Source: Deinococcus psychrotolerans (lineage in GTDB: Bacteria > Deinococcota > Deinococci > Deinococcales > Deinococcaceae). From it: a stretch of DNA of 64,000 bases. Positions 50,631 through 58,952 of the stretch are shown here, piece by piece (the first letter of the stretch is position 1; the number at the start of each line of letters is the position of its first letter). The DNA lies in NCBI RefSeq assembly GCF_003860465.1, contig NZ_CP034186.1, positions 248,001 to 312,000 of the forward strand, written 5' to 3'. Made by a program: the position numbers and the translations under genes. The notes beneath the pieces are model-generated. The model saw nothing but the letters and a program-made list of their open reading frames with translations, was not told the DNA's origin and searched no databases.

Positions 50631-53099
50631 GTGGGAAAAGACGAGGCAGCCTGCCTACGCGCTGGTGACGGCTTTCAGCGGCCGAGTCTGCCGGCCCAGT
50701 CCCGACAGGCCAGCAAACTGGCGGTGCCTGAGATGACGGCGGCCCAACAAGAAGCCTTTGAGAAAGTGTCTCAGAGTGTTATGGCGCTGGTCACGAACCT
50801 CGTCCTGATTCTCGATGCTAAAGGCGAGATCATCTACGCCAGCGAGAGCGTCCATCAATGCCTCGGCTACGAGGTCGCGGCGCTGCTCGGCCAGCCAGCG
50901 GCCGATTTCCTCACGTTTGAGCAAGCCGCTGAAGTGAAAAGCAATCTCAACGCCCCACCTGCTCCGGAATGGCGTCAGTATCAGGTTCGCCATCAAAACG
51001 GCTCCTGGAAAAGCCTGGCCTTCACCTGGACCAACCTGCTTGGCGACCCGCTGGTGGCCGGCGTTCTGGTGGTGGCGCGGGACATCACCGATGAAGTGCA
51101 GATTCGCCGGGAACTGGCTGAGCAGCGAAAATTCTACCAGACGATTCTCGAAGATCTCCCGTATCAGGTGGCCGTCCTCGATGAGCAGGGACGCTATGTC
51201 TATACCAACCCGGCGGCCACCGGAAATCCCGAGGTGCGCCGGGGCATCATCGGGCTGACCGACGAGGAGTATTGCCACTGGCGCGGACACGACCCGCAAA
51301 TAGCGGTCAACCGTCAGCGCCATTTTGACGAGGCCAGCCGCAGTCGCCGCTGGGTCAACTGGGAAGAGGTCATGCGCGACCCGGACGGGCATCTCCGGTA
51401 TCACCAGCGGCACTATCACCCGGTCTTCGGATCGGACGGACAGCTCGACCGGATGATCGGGTACGGCCGCGACGATACTGAGCGTCAACGTCGGCTGATG
51501 ATGAATGCCAGGCAGACCCAGGCGCTGCACCTGTGCGCCCAGGGAGCACCGCTGCAAGAAGTTCTGGATCAGATCCTGAGTGCCCTCGAAGCGTCCTTCC
51601 CGCACTCCCAGGCGGCGTTGTGCCTCGGCGATGAAGCGCTGCCCGGCCCAGCCGCGCCCGGAATGACGGCAGACATCCTGGTCGGAACCGCCCGCGTCGG
51701 CACGCTCGAACTTCACCAGCCGGAGACGGGCGACCTCGCTGAGGCCCAGCCGGTGCTCGACCACCTGGCCGGTCTGGCCAGCATGGTCATCGAGCGCGAC
51801 TTGCATCTCAAGCAGCTTGAACGGTTGGCTTACGCTGATGGCCTGACCAATCTGATGAACCGGCCTGCCTTCGTCCGGGCGCTGAATCAAGCCCTGGCCA
51901 GCGGACAGCGCCCGTCGGTGGTGATCTTGGATCTCAAGCAGTTCAGAAACGTCAACAGCCGCTACGGTCACGCGGCGGGGGACGCGCTGCTGATCGCCGT
52001 GGCCCGCCGAATCGAGCACATTCTGCCAGGTTGCGGCGTCGCCCGGGTCGCTGGCAACGGATTTGCGCTTCTCATCCCCGGCGGCCCCGTAGAGTCGGTT
52101 ATCACCGCTTTACCCCAGGTGCTGAGCCAGCCCTTTGCCGTGCGGGGCGAAACGCTTTACCTCAATGCTCATATCGGCGTCAGTTCCGAAGCTCAGCCGC
52201 AGGAAGACGCTGAGGCCACCGTCCAAGAAGCGGAACACGCCCTACGCCAATCCAAGCAACTCGGTCAGACGATTTCACGCTACGACGCTGAGGAGTACGC
52301 GGTCGAACTGACGGCCATGACCTTGGAAGCGGAGTTGCGCCAAGCGTTCATCAACCGCCAGCTTGTTCTGGCATTTCAGCCGCTGGTTCACGCCCGCTCT
52401 GGGAGCCTGAAGGCGGTAGAAGCGCTGCTGAGATGGACCCATCCGCAGCGCGGAGCCATTTCGCCGCAGGTCTTTATTGCCCTGGCCGAGCAGAGTGACC
52501 TGATTCTCGATATCGGCGGCTGGGTGCTGAGAGAAGCTTGCCAGCAAGCGGCGGCCTGGCCCGGCGGGCCGGTACAGGTCAGCGTCAATGTCTCTGCGCG
52601 GCAATTTGAATCTCCACGGCTGAAAGAGGACGTGCTGAATGCCCTATTGGTCAGCGGCTTGCCTGCACACCTGCTGGAGCTTGAGCTGACCGAGAACATG
52701 CTGATGACCTCAGGCCGGGACGTGGTCGATGTGCTTGAGCAGCTCAAGGCCCTGAACGTGCGGCTGGCCCTCGATGATTTCGGGACAGGCTACTCGAGCC
52801 TCGCCTACCTGAACCGCTTTCCGCTGGACGTGCTCAAGATTGACCGTTCATTTATTCAGGGATTGGGGCTGGAGACTTACGGTCAGAAAAATCTGGCCAT
52901 CGTGCGCTCGACCATCGCGCTGGCCCACGAGTTGGGCATTGAGGTGGTGGCCGAGGGCGTCGAGACTGGCCTGCAACGCGAGATTCTCGTTGCACTGGGC
53001 TGTGACCTGCTTCAGGGTTACTTTTTCTCCGCGCCCATGCCGCTTGAGAAGGCGGTCACTTGGCGGTTCGGGAGCGGCCCACGTCTGACACAACCATAA
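50631..53099 (+). CDS. PAS - PAS - degenerate GGDEF - EAL phosphodiesterase
   Basis: Up to 822 residues. PAS domains about 45-165 (LVLILDAKGEIIYASESVHQ) and 170-290 (VAVLDEQGRYVYTNPAATGN). The GGDEF domain about 400-555 has its signature changed to AGNGF, so cyclase activity is unlikely. The EAL domain about 565-815 keeps VEALLRW, NVSARQFE, ELTENML, LDDFGTG, KIDRSF and AEGVET. It is probably a c-di-GMP hydrolase tuned by its sensory domains. The start is uncertain: GTG 50631 or ATG 50733 (before TAAQQEAFEKVSQ); neither has a good SD. Confidence 0.88.
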   Translation: MGKDEAACLRAGDGFQRPSLPAQSRQASKLAVPEMTAAQQEAFEKVSQSVMALVTNLVLILDAKGEIIYASESVHQCLGYEVAALLGQPAADFLTFEQAAEVKSNLNAPPAPEWRQYQVRHQNGSWKSLAFTWTNLLGDPLVAGVLVVARDITDEVQIRRELAEQRKFYQTILEDLPYQVAVLDEQGRYVYTNPAATGNPEVRRGIIGLTDEEYCHWRGHDPQIAVNRQRHFDEASRSRRWVNWEEVMRDPDGHLRYHQRHYHPVFGSDGQLDRMIGYGRDDTERQRRLMMNARQTQALHLCAQGAPLQEVLDQILSALEASFPHSQAALCLGDEALPGPAAPGMTADILVGTARVGTLELHQPETGDLAEAQPVLDHLAGLASMVIERDLHLKQLERLAYADGLTNLMNRPAFVRALNQALASGQRPSVVILDLKQFRNVNSRYGHAAGDALLIAVARRIEHILPGCGVARVAGNGFALLIPGGPVESVITALPQVLSQPFAVRGETLYLNAHIGVSSEAQPQEDAEATVQEAEHALRQSKQLGQTISRYDAEEYAVELTAMTLEAELRQAFINRQLVLAFQPLVHARSGSLKAVEALLRWTHPQRGAISPQVFIALAEQSDLILDIGGWVLREACQQAAAWPGGPVQVSVNVSARQFESPRLKEDVLNALLVSGLPAHLLELELTENMLMTSGRDVVDVLEQLKALNVRLALDDFGTGYSSLAYLNRFPLDVLKIDRSFIQGLGLETYGQKNLAIVRSTIALAHELGIEVVAEGVETGLQREILVALGCDLLQGYFFSAPMPLEKAVTWRFGSGPRLTQP

Positions 53100-53361
53100 T
53101 GCTCGCTTAAAGCTTTGGCCTTTTTGCTGGCTGAAATTCGCAGCCGCCACCCACCTGAATCAGAAAGATGGGGAGGTTCTCTTTCAGCTTCTCGCCGCAT
53201 CAGAGCGTGCCGCCGCAGAGCTGGGACGCCCACATCCAACCTCAGCGGGTCAATGGCCTGAATGATTGGACTCGGCCCAGTCGTCTGCGCTTCTAGGTAA
53301 GGTGAAACCGAAGGTGGCCCCCAGACCGGGCCGCCCTTCTGCCCGCATGTCCGTTCTAGAT
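53100..53361. other. Spacer between convergent genes
   Basis: 260 bases, no recognised gene. No strong terminator hairpin found by eye. Confidence 0.35.
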
Positions 53362-56300
53362 TCAACGCAGTTGCTCCAGAATCGTCGGATCCTGAATCTT
53401 CTTGTCCTCGGCCAGCAGCAGCACTTTACTGATCACTTCAGCGGTCTTGGGATCAGGATCGGCAAACGGCAGGAATAAGCGGCCCGCGTGCTGGTTGTGA
53501 ATCGGGATCACGCACAGGAAGCCGCCGGGCATGCGGTGAACCGTGCCGCTGCCCAGGTGAACCGTGTAATTGGCATACTGTCCGGCGATCAGGGCGTGGC
53601 TGTTTTCCAACCGCACGTTGCCCAATTTGAGCAGCCGCAGCGTCTCGCGCAGCAGGTCGCCCCGCATCTCCACAGTACTCAGGCTGGCCTCTGGATCAAC
53701 GCCGCCGACGTGGGCCACCCCCACCACAAGATCCAGATCACGCAAAGTCTCGCTCAGCACGCGGGGCGGGACTTCACTGAGTGGAACGAGCCGCGCCCGG
53801 CCCAGCTCGTCGGTCTCATCCTGACGCACGAAGTACACGGCATTCAGGGCCGCGCCCTCCACCTCGTTGGGGGTGCCGTAACCCACGCTGGTGTCCACCC
53901 AGACATTCAACCCCTCATGATGAAAGGTCTTGCGAACGCCCTCTTCGGGAACCGTAACCCAGCCACGTGCCTTGAACAGTGCGGCGGCCTTGCCCGGCTG
54001 AACATGGTGTCCGGCGTAGCGCTGGCTGCGGAGTGCGCCGCCCGCCTCGGCAGCAGTCAGCGGGTAATATTCGCGGAACGCCTGTTTGAACGGCTGGGTC
54101 AGGCCGCCTTCCATAATCTGCTGCTGAAAGGTGGGCCATTGACCGCTCAGGTATAGGTCGTGTGGGTGGGCCAGACGTAGCGAATGTTGGCCGATGTCTT
54201 GCGGGCCGGACGGCGTTTGCAATTGGCCGCCCTGCCACCAGCCCACCGTCTGTTCGTCCAGCACCCACAGCAAACTGCCCAGCATCGGCGCAATGACCGG
54301 ATGGCGGCCCAGGTCTGTCAGTTCCTGCGGCGTGAAGAAGTCGCCGCGCACCATCGCCTCTTCCAGTGCGGCCCGCATGCGGCCACGGGTGGCTTTCAAC
54401 TCGGTGACGGCGGCACGGATGGCCATCACTTCCGGATTTTTCTTGAGAGCGGGCGGCAGCGTCTTGAGGAGCTTTTCACCGCGCCGCAGAATCAAGCTGG
54501 CTTCACCCTGGGGCGTCAGCTCAATGCCCAGGGTCACGCCGTCAGCGGTCACTGTCGCCTGCCAGTCGGGGGCCATGCGGGCTTCCATCGCCCAAGTCAG
54601 GCGCTGGGGGTCGCTGTACCCGGCGCTGCGGGCCAAGTTCTGCATCCCGATGTCGGCGGCCAGGCGTTCGCTGGCCTGCCGCTGCGCCCCGAACTGCTTA
54701 GCTCCCCGCCGGAAGCCGCTCAGGACACGGTAACGGCCCTCAAGTTCCTTAAACAACCTGGCTTTGGCGCGGCTCAGGGGCAGCAAGCCCAGCGCCCGCA
54801 CCGCGTCCTGATTGCGCTTGTCATGGATGCGGGCGAGCAGATCGTCCTCGGCCAGCTCACCCAGGATGGCCCGCGCGAACAGTTCGGCGCGTTTGTGACC
54901 GCCGCTGCTGCTGGCATACTTGGCGGCGTCCAGCAAGGCCGCGAAACGCTCCTTGCCCAGCGCTTTATGCATCTGCTTGAACCAGGCCACGTCCACCGCG
55001 CCCTCGGTCAGATCGCTGGCGCTCAGGGGAGTGCGCTCAGCGATCTCGGCTTCCCAGGAGTCACGGATGTCCTGCGGCACACTCCAGTTGCTCTCCTTGG
55101 TGTGGGCATGCAGCCAGTACACGCCACTCCGTAAACCCTGCCAACCCAGTGAGGCGGCCACCAGATCAGCCCACTGCGGCGCGAACATCGCCAGATCCAG
55201 CAACCGGGCGTCGGCCAGCTTGAAGTCGTTCACCAGCGCGGCGAAGAGGGCAGGCGTGTCACTCGGTGCGGGAAACGATACCCGGATCAGGTGGCTGAAG
55301 GTCACGTCGCGGCTCTCGTTGCGGCCCTGGTAGCCGCGTTTCAGTGGATTCTTGCCCAACCCGGCCAGCAGGCGCAGGGGCAGTGCCGCGCCCGCTGCAC
55401 TTTGCAGGGCCAAGGCAGGCTGCGTGGCGGGCGTTTCCAGATCGCCGCGCGTCACCTCCACCTCCAGCACGCGGGCGCGAACCTCGTCCACTGCCGCCGT
55501 CCAGTCGGGCATGGTGGGCAGACCGTCGCGCAATTTGCGGCGGGTGTAGTCGCTCAGGTCATTGAAATCATTGCCGGAATGATAGCCCTCCCGTTCGGTG
55601 CGCTTGCCGATCAACTGGTCCATCAAATCTGTTCGGGTGGCCCAGCCACGCTCGTAGGCCAGCATGAGCAGCCGGGTATCGGGCCGCCAGCGCGGCAGCT
55701 GAGGAAACGCCGCATTCTGGTAGAGGGTGATTCGCCAGTACCGCTGGAGCACGTCATCTGGCTGACTGTAGATCGCCATATTGCCTCGGAGCGGCCACAG
55801 CAGGCTGCGGGGGTCTTCGGATCGCCAGCTGTACTCGGGGTGCTTGAGCATGGGTGTGCCCTGCGGCAGATAAGCCAGGGCCGTCTCCCAGGCGTCCAGG
55901 GCCAGACTGGTGTCCAGTTCGGCGCGGAATTTTTCCATCAAATAAGACTGAACTGCCCGCAGCAGATCGGCGTGTTCCAGCAACAGCGTTGCCAGCGGCC
56001 CTAAGGTGCGGTGAAGAGTCTGACGCAGCAGGTGCTGTCTGGCTTCATTAAATTCAAGCGTGGCCTGGATTTCTTCCTCATCGGTATCGTCATCCAAGTC
56101 GTCCAGATCGTCCACAGTCAGCTCCGTCTCAAGTTCTGCTGGGGTGGTGTCCTTGCGGGCCGCGTAATGGCCCAGCGTCCAGCCCAGGCGGGTCAAGTCG
56201 CCGTCCTGCGGGTTCGGGCGGCCCTCCCACCAGCTGTCCCACAGCTCGGCCAGCGGCATCACACCGTCCGAGTTGGGGCGCAGCATCCAGCCTGACACGT

Positions 56301-58242
56301 TGCCCAGCAGGATGGTCTGCTCGCCGTCGTAACCCACGCCCACCAGTGGCCGTTCGCGGTTGGCAGCGATCAACGCGTCCAGGCTCCGCAGCAGCTCCGC
56401 GCCGCGCTGGACATCTCTCGGGTAATCGCGCTCACGAATTTCGAGCGGCTCGAACCGGGTAAGGGCCGCCGGGTCAAACAGGCCCAGGCCGTTGTCCAGC
56501 GAGAGCTGTCCCTCCGGCTCGGTCAGGCGGGCGTACAGGGTCTGCTCGCTGAGGTTTTTTGGCGTGAATTCTGTGGGCGGCGCGGCCCCCACTTCCTGAA
56601 GCAGTTGCAGCCCCGCCTGACGCTGCTCGGTGTTGCTGGTCTTCAGCAGTTCCAGGGCGCTCATCTCGGCTAGGGCGGCGTCGCGGGCCAGCAGGCGGAT
56701 GAGTCCCCGGCGCAGGTCGGCGCTCTTGCGTTTCAGGAGGGTCTGAATCACGCCGACTTCCTCCGGGTTGGGGGTCAGGTGCGCCATCACCTCCACCGTG
56801 GCCTGCGACACGCTGCTGTTGTGGTCTTGCAGCAGGGTCAGTAGCAGGTCACGGGTGGCGGCGTCGATGGGCTGGACATTTTCTTTGTGGCGCTGCTCGA
56901 TCTTCTTGAGGACATACGTTTTTCCGTCGCCGCTCATCTGACCCAGATAAGGAGCCAGGCGCGAAATGTGGGCATCGCCCAGCACGGCGCTGAGGTTGTT
57001 CATCGCCTCCGCACGCGCGGGCAACTGGCCCAACCAGGGAAACAGCAGCGGCTGATGACCGGCCTCGGCTGGCAAGCCCTGGGCGTAGGCGAGGTACTCC
57101 TCAAAGGTGAAGCTGGGTGCATCATCGGGCTGATGCCAGCGGCTGACCAGCTGCCCGGCCAGCGTCGCCAGTCGGGGATCAGTATCACGGATCAGAGCGG
57201 CGCGGGCGGTGTCCTCCAGTCGCCCGGAGGCCAGCAGGAACTGGGCGGCGGCCATGCGGCGCTCGGAGTCGGCGTCGTGCATGATCGGGTGAGCCAGTTC
57301 GGCGGCCCCAGCGGCGTCGCGCATCGCCAGGATGTACAGCGCCAGGTAAGCGTCCACGCCAGAACCTTCCCTGACGGCAGCGCGGGCCGCCTCAGTGTCT
57401 TCTAGGAATGTCAGTGCCCGCGTCAGCAGGCCGCGCACGACTTTCAGTTCGCTCACGTCGTAATTCAGGCCGAACCACACGCACGCCGCCCTCAGCACCG
57501 CCGCGAAGCGCAGCAGATCCTCTTGCAAGATCAGGCGCAGCATCCGCGTGAACGCCTCTGAACCGGCTTCATCCACGGTTTCCAGAATGACCTGCCGCAG
57601 CCCTTCCTGGCGCTGCGCGGCCAGCAGCAGGCCCTCAGCCAGTGTCCAGGCTTCCGGGTCAGTGCTGGACAGCAGCGCCAGCGGCACATGGCGGCCCATT
57701 CTGGCCACCGGATGCTGGGTGGACGCCGTGTCACGCAGAATCTGAAACACCCCCGCGTCGTGGTCGCTGATGGCCTGGCCCAGCAGCAGACCCAGAGACT
57801 GAGACTCCCAGGCATTCAGCAGTCCGGCGTGAACCGCGAACCATTCCAGATCTTGCGGATAATCGCGGGTGACCTGCCAGACGGCCATCAGCCATGAAGC
57901 AGCCCGCACGGCCTGCACCCGCTCGCCCGGCGCACGGAAAGCGCGGCGCTCATAGCCCTGGGTATATGGATGACGGATGAGCAGGGCGTCGATGGTGCGC
58001 TGGACGGTTTCAGGAAACTGGGGAAAGAACAGGGCGGCCAAGTCGTGCTGCTCTGATTCGGTGCTTCCGTGTAGGTAGTCGGTCAGCGCCGCCTCGCGCT
58101 TTTCACGTTCGCGGTAATCGCGTGACTCTTTAAGGAGTGGGCGGATCAGTCCAGCCAGTTCAGGGGGTGCGGCGCGGAGCCGCTCTTCCAACGGGGCTTT
58201 CCAAGGCTGCTGGAAGGAGCGAAGATATTCTTGAACGTCCAT
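53362..58242 (-). CDS. Very large DUF4132 protein (MolR/YehI-like)
   Basis: 1626 residues, no signal or membrane segment. The N-terminal 600 residues look like helical HEAT-type repeats (RDLLLTLLQDHNSSVSQATV, IQTLLKRKSADLRRGLIRLL). An acidic linker occurs near residue 710 (TVDDLDDLDDDTDEEEIQAT). The C-terminal part carries DUF4132 features (DPQRLTWAMEARMAPDWQAT, LRLAHPHDLYLSGQW, FREYYPLT, RYAGHHVQPGKAAALFKARG). Function of the family is unknown; E. coli YehI/MolR is a relative. It starts two bases after the stop of the 134-residue Gly-Gly protein gene, so the two products are made together. Confidence 0.85.
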   Translation of the reverse strand: MDVQEYLRSFQQPWKAPLEERLRAAPPELAGLIRPLLKESRDYREREKREAALTDYLHGSTESEQHDLAALFFPQFPETVQRTIDALLIRHPYTQGYERRAFRAPGERVQAVRAASWLMAVWQVTRDYPQDLEWFAVHAGLLNAWESQSLGLLLGQAISDHDAGVFQILRDTASTQHPVARMGRHVPLALLSSTDPEAWTLAEGLLLAAQRQEGLRQVILETVDEAGSEAFTRMLRLILQEDLLRFAAVLRAACVWFGLNYDVSELKVVRGLLTRALTFLEDTEAARAAVREGSGVDAYLALYILAMRDAAGAAELAHPIMHDADSERRMAAAQFLLASGRLEDTARAALIRDTDPRLATLAGQLVSRWHQPDDAPSFTFEEYLAYAQGLPAEAGHQPLLFPWLGQLPARAEAMNNLSAVLGDAHISRLAPYLGQMSGDGKTYVLKKIEQRHKENVQPIDAATRDLLLTLLQDHNSSVSQATVEVMAHLTPNPEEVGVIQTLLKRKSADLRRGLIRLLARDAALAEMSALELLKTSNTEQRQAGLQLLQEVGAAPPTEFTPKNLSEQTLYARLTEPEGQLSLDNGLGLFDPAALTRFEPLEIRERDYPRDVQRGAELLRSLDALIAANRERPLVGVGYDGEQTILLGNVSGWMLRPNSDGVMPLAELWDSWWEGRPNPQDGDLTRLGWTLGHYAARKDTTPAELETELTVDDLDDLDDDTDEEEIQATLEFNEARQHLLRQTLHRTLGPLATLLLEHADLLRAVQSYLMEKFRAELDTSLALDAWETALAYLPQGTPMLKHPEYSWRSEDPRSLLWPLRGNMAIYSQPDDVLQRYWRITLYQNAAFPQLPRWRPDTRLLMLAYERGWATRTDLMDQLIGKRTEREGYHSGNDFNDLSDYTRRKLRDGLPTMPDWTAAVDEVRARVLEVEVTRGDLETPATQPALALQSAAGAALPLRLLAGLGKNPLKRGYQGRNESRDVTFSHLIRVSFPAPSDTPALFAALVNDFKLADARLLDLAMFAPQWADLVAASLGWQGLRSGVYWLHAHTKESNWSVPQDIRDSWEAEIAERTPLSASDLTEGAVDVAWFKQMHKALGKERFAALLDAAKYASSSGGHKRAELFARAILGELAEDDLLARIHDKRNQDAVRALGLLPLSRAKARLFKELEGRYRVLSGFRRGAKQFGAQRQASERLAADIGMQNLARSAGYSDPQRLTWAMEARMAPDWQATVTADGVTLGIELTPQGEASLILRRGEKLLKTLPPALKKNPEVMAIRAAVTELKATRGRMRAALEEAMVRGDFFTPQELTDLGRHPVIAPMLGSLLWVLDEQTVGWWQGGQLQTPSGPQDIGQHSLRLAHPHDLYLSGQWPTFQQQIMEGGLTQPFKQAFREYYPLTAAEAGGALRSQRYAGHHVQPGKAAALFKARGWVTVPEEGVRKTFHHEGLNVWVDTSVGYGTPNEVEGAALNAVYFVRQDETDELGRARLVPLSEVPPRVLSETLRDLDLVVGVAHVGGVDPEASLSTVEMRGDLLRETLRLLKLGNVRLENSHALIAGQYANYTVHLGSGTVHRMPGGFLCVIPIHNQHAGRLFLPFADPDPKTAEVISKVLLLAEDKKIQDPTILEQLR

Positions 58243-58244
58243 CC

Positions 58245-58649
58245 TCAGCCCCCGGCCAGTGCGGTCAGGCGCAGCAGCAAGAGCGTACTGTCAGGGCGCA
58301 GGGCGAGCGGTTCATTCAGAGACTCGATCTGCTTGTCGTCCACGAACACGTAATACAGGCCGTCGCGGTAAGCCCGCAGAGCGTTCTGGGTGGCGTCCTC
58401 GACCGTGACTGTGCCGCCGCGTTCCTGGGGGGCAACGCTGATTCGGCCCGTCGCCGCGCCGCCGCTGATGTCCCGTTCGGTCAGGACGCGCAGCATGCCC
58501 ACACTGTCCTGCCGCTCGTGGTAGGCACTCACTTCCTGTTGAACCAGATGACCCAGCAGGCTGCGGAGGGTCTGGGGGCCATCTGGCAGAGGTGTGGGGC
58601 GGCGTTCAAATGGGGTGCGGCGGCCAACGATCTTCGTTTCGACAATCAT
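58245..58649 (-). CDS. Ubiquitin-like (beta-grasp) candidate ending in Gly-Gly
   Basis: 134 residues. The end reads LYYVFVDDKQIESLNEPL, then ALRPD and STLLLLRLTALAGG, which follows the pattern of ubiquitin (LIFAGKQLEDGRTLS...STLHLVLRLRGG): a strand, a turn with KQ(I/L)E, a Leu-containing segment, then STL-L-LRL and a terminal Gly-Gly directly before the stop. The N-terminal half fits a beta hairpin (VETKIVGRRTPFERRPTPLP) and a helix (TLRSLLGHLVQQEVSAYHER), with an insertion at about 55-80. First gene of the DUF4132 operon. No E1, E2 or JAB protease is nearby. The fold call is inference from sequence pattern. Confidence 0.6.
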   Translation of the reverse strand: MIVETKIVGRRTPFERRPTPLPDGPQTLRSLLGHLVQQEVSAYHERQDSVGMLRVLTERDISGGAATGRISVAPQERGGTVTVEDATQNALRAYRDGLYYVFVDDKQIESLNEPLALRPDSTLLLLRLTALAGG

Positions 58650-58704
58650 GAGGGGAACCTCGCTACAAGTGGGGTGGTTTGAATGGTGCTGAACTTCACC
58701 TTCG

Positions 58705-58733
58705 ATTGTAGCGGTCGAGAGCGTTTATGTAAA
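58705..58733 (-). promoter_or_regulatory. Sigma-70-type promoter of the Gly-Gly protein/DUF4132 operon
   Basis: On the minus strand TTTACA (58728-58733), a 17-base spacer and TACAAT (58705-58710): five of six matches in each box at optimal spacing. It predicts a leader of about 50 bases before ATG 58649, which has GAGG about ten bases upstream. Confidence 0.75.
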
Positions 58734-58952
58734 TAGCATAATAATTGATCAAATTTAATGCCTGTGCTACTCATCCCAGAACATCACTTTGAGGGCACTG
58801 AATGGGCAACGACCTGCCCCACGAAAGGTTCGAGCGCCGTGCGCCAACACGGCCTGATGAAGCGTGTTGGCGGCTGAAGTGCCCACGCTGCGGGGGCGGC
58901 ATGACCCGCTGGCGCTCGGGCAGACTCAACAGAAGTGTCTGTCCTTCTTCCA
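58734..58952. other. Spacer downstream of photolyase-like gene
   Basis: About 220 bases with open but unrecognised frames on both strands. Nothing supportable. Confidence 0.3.
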
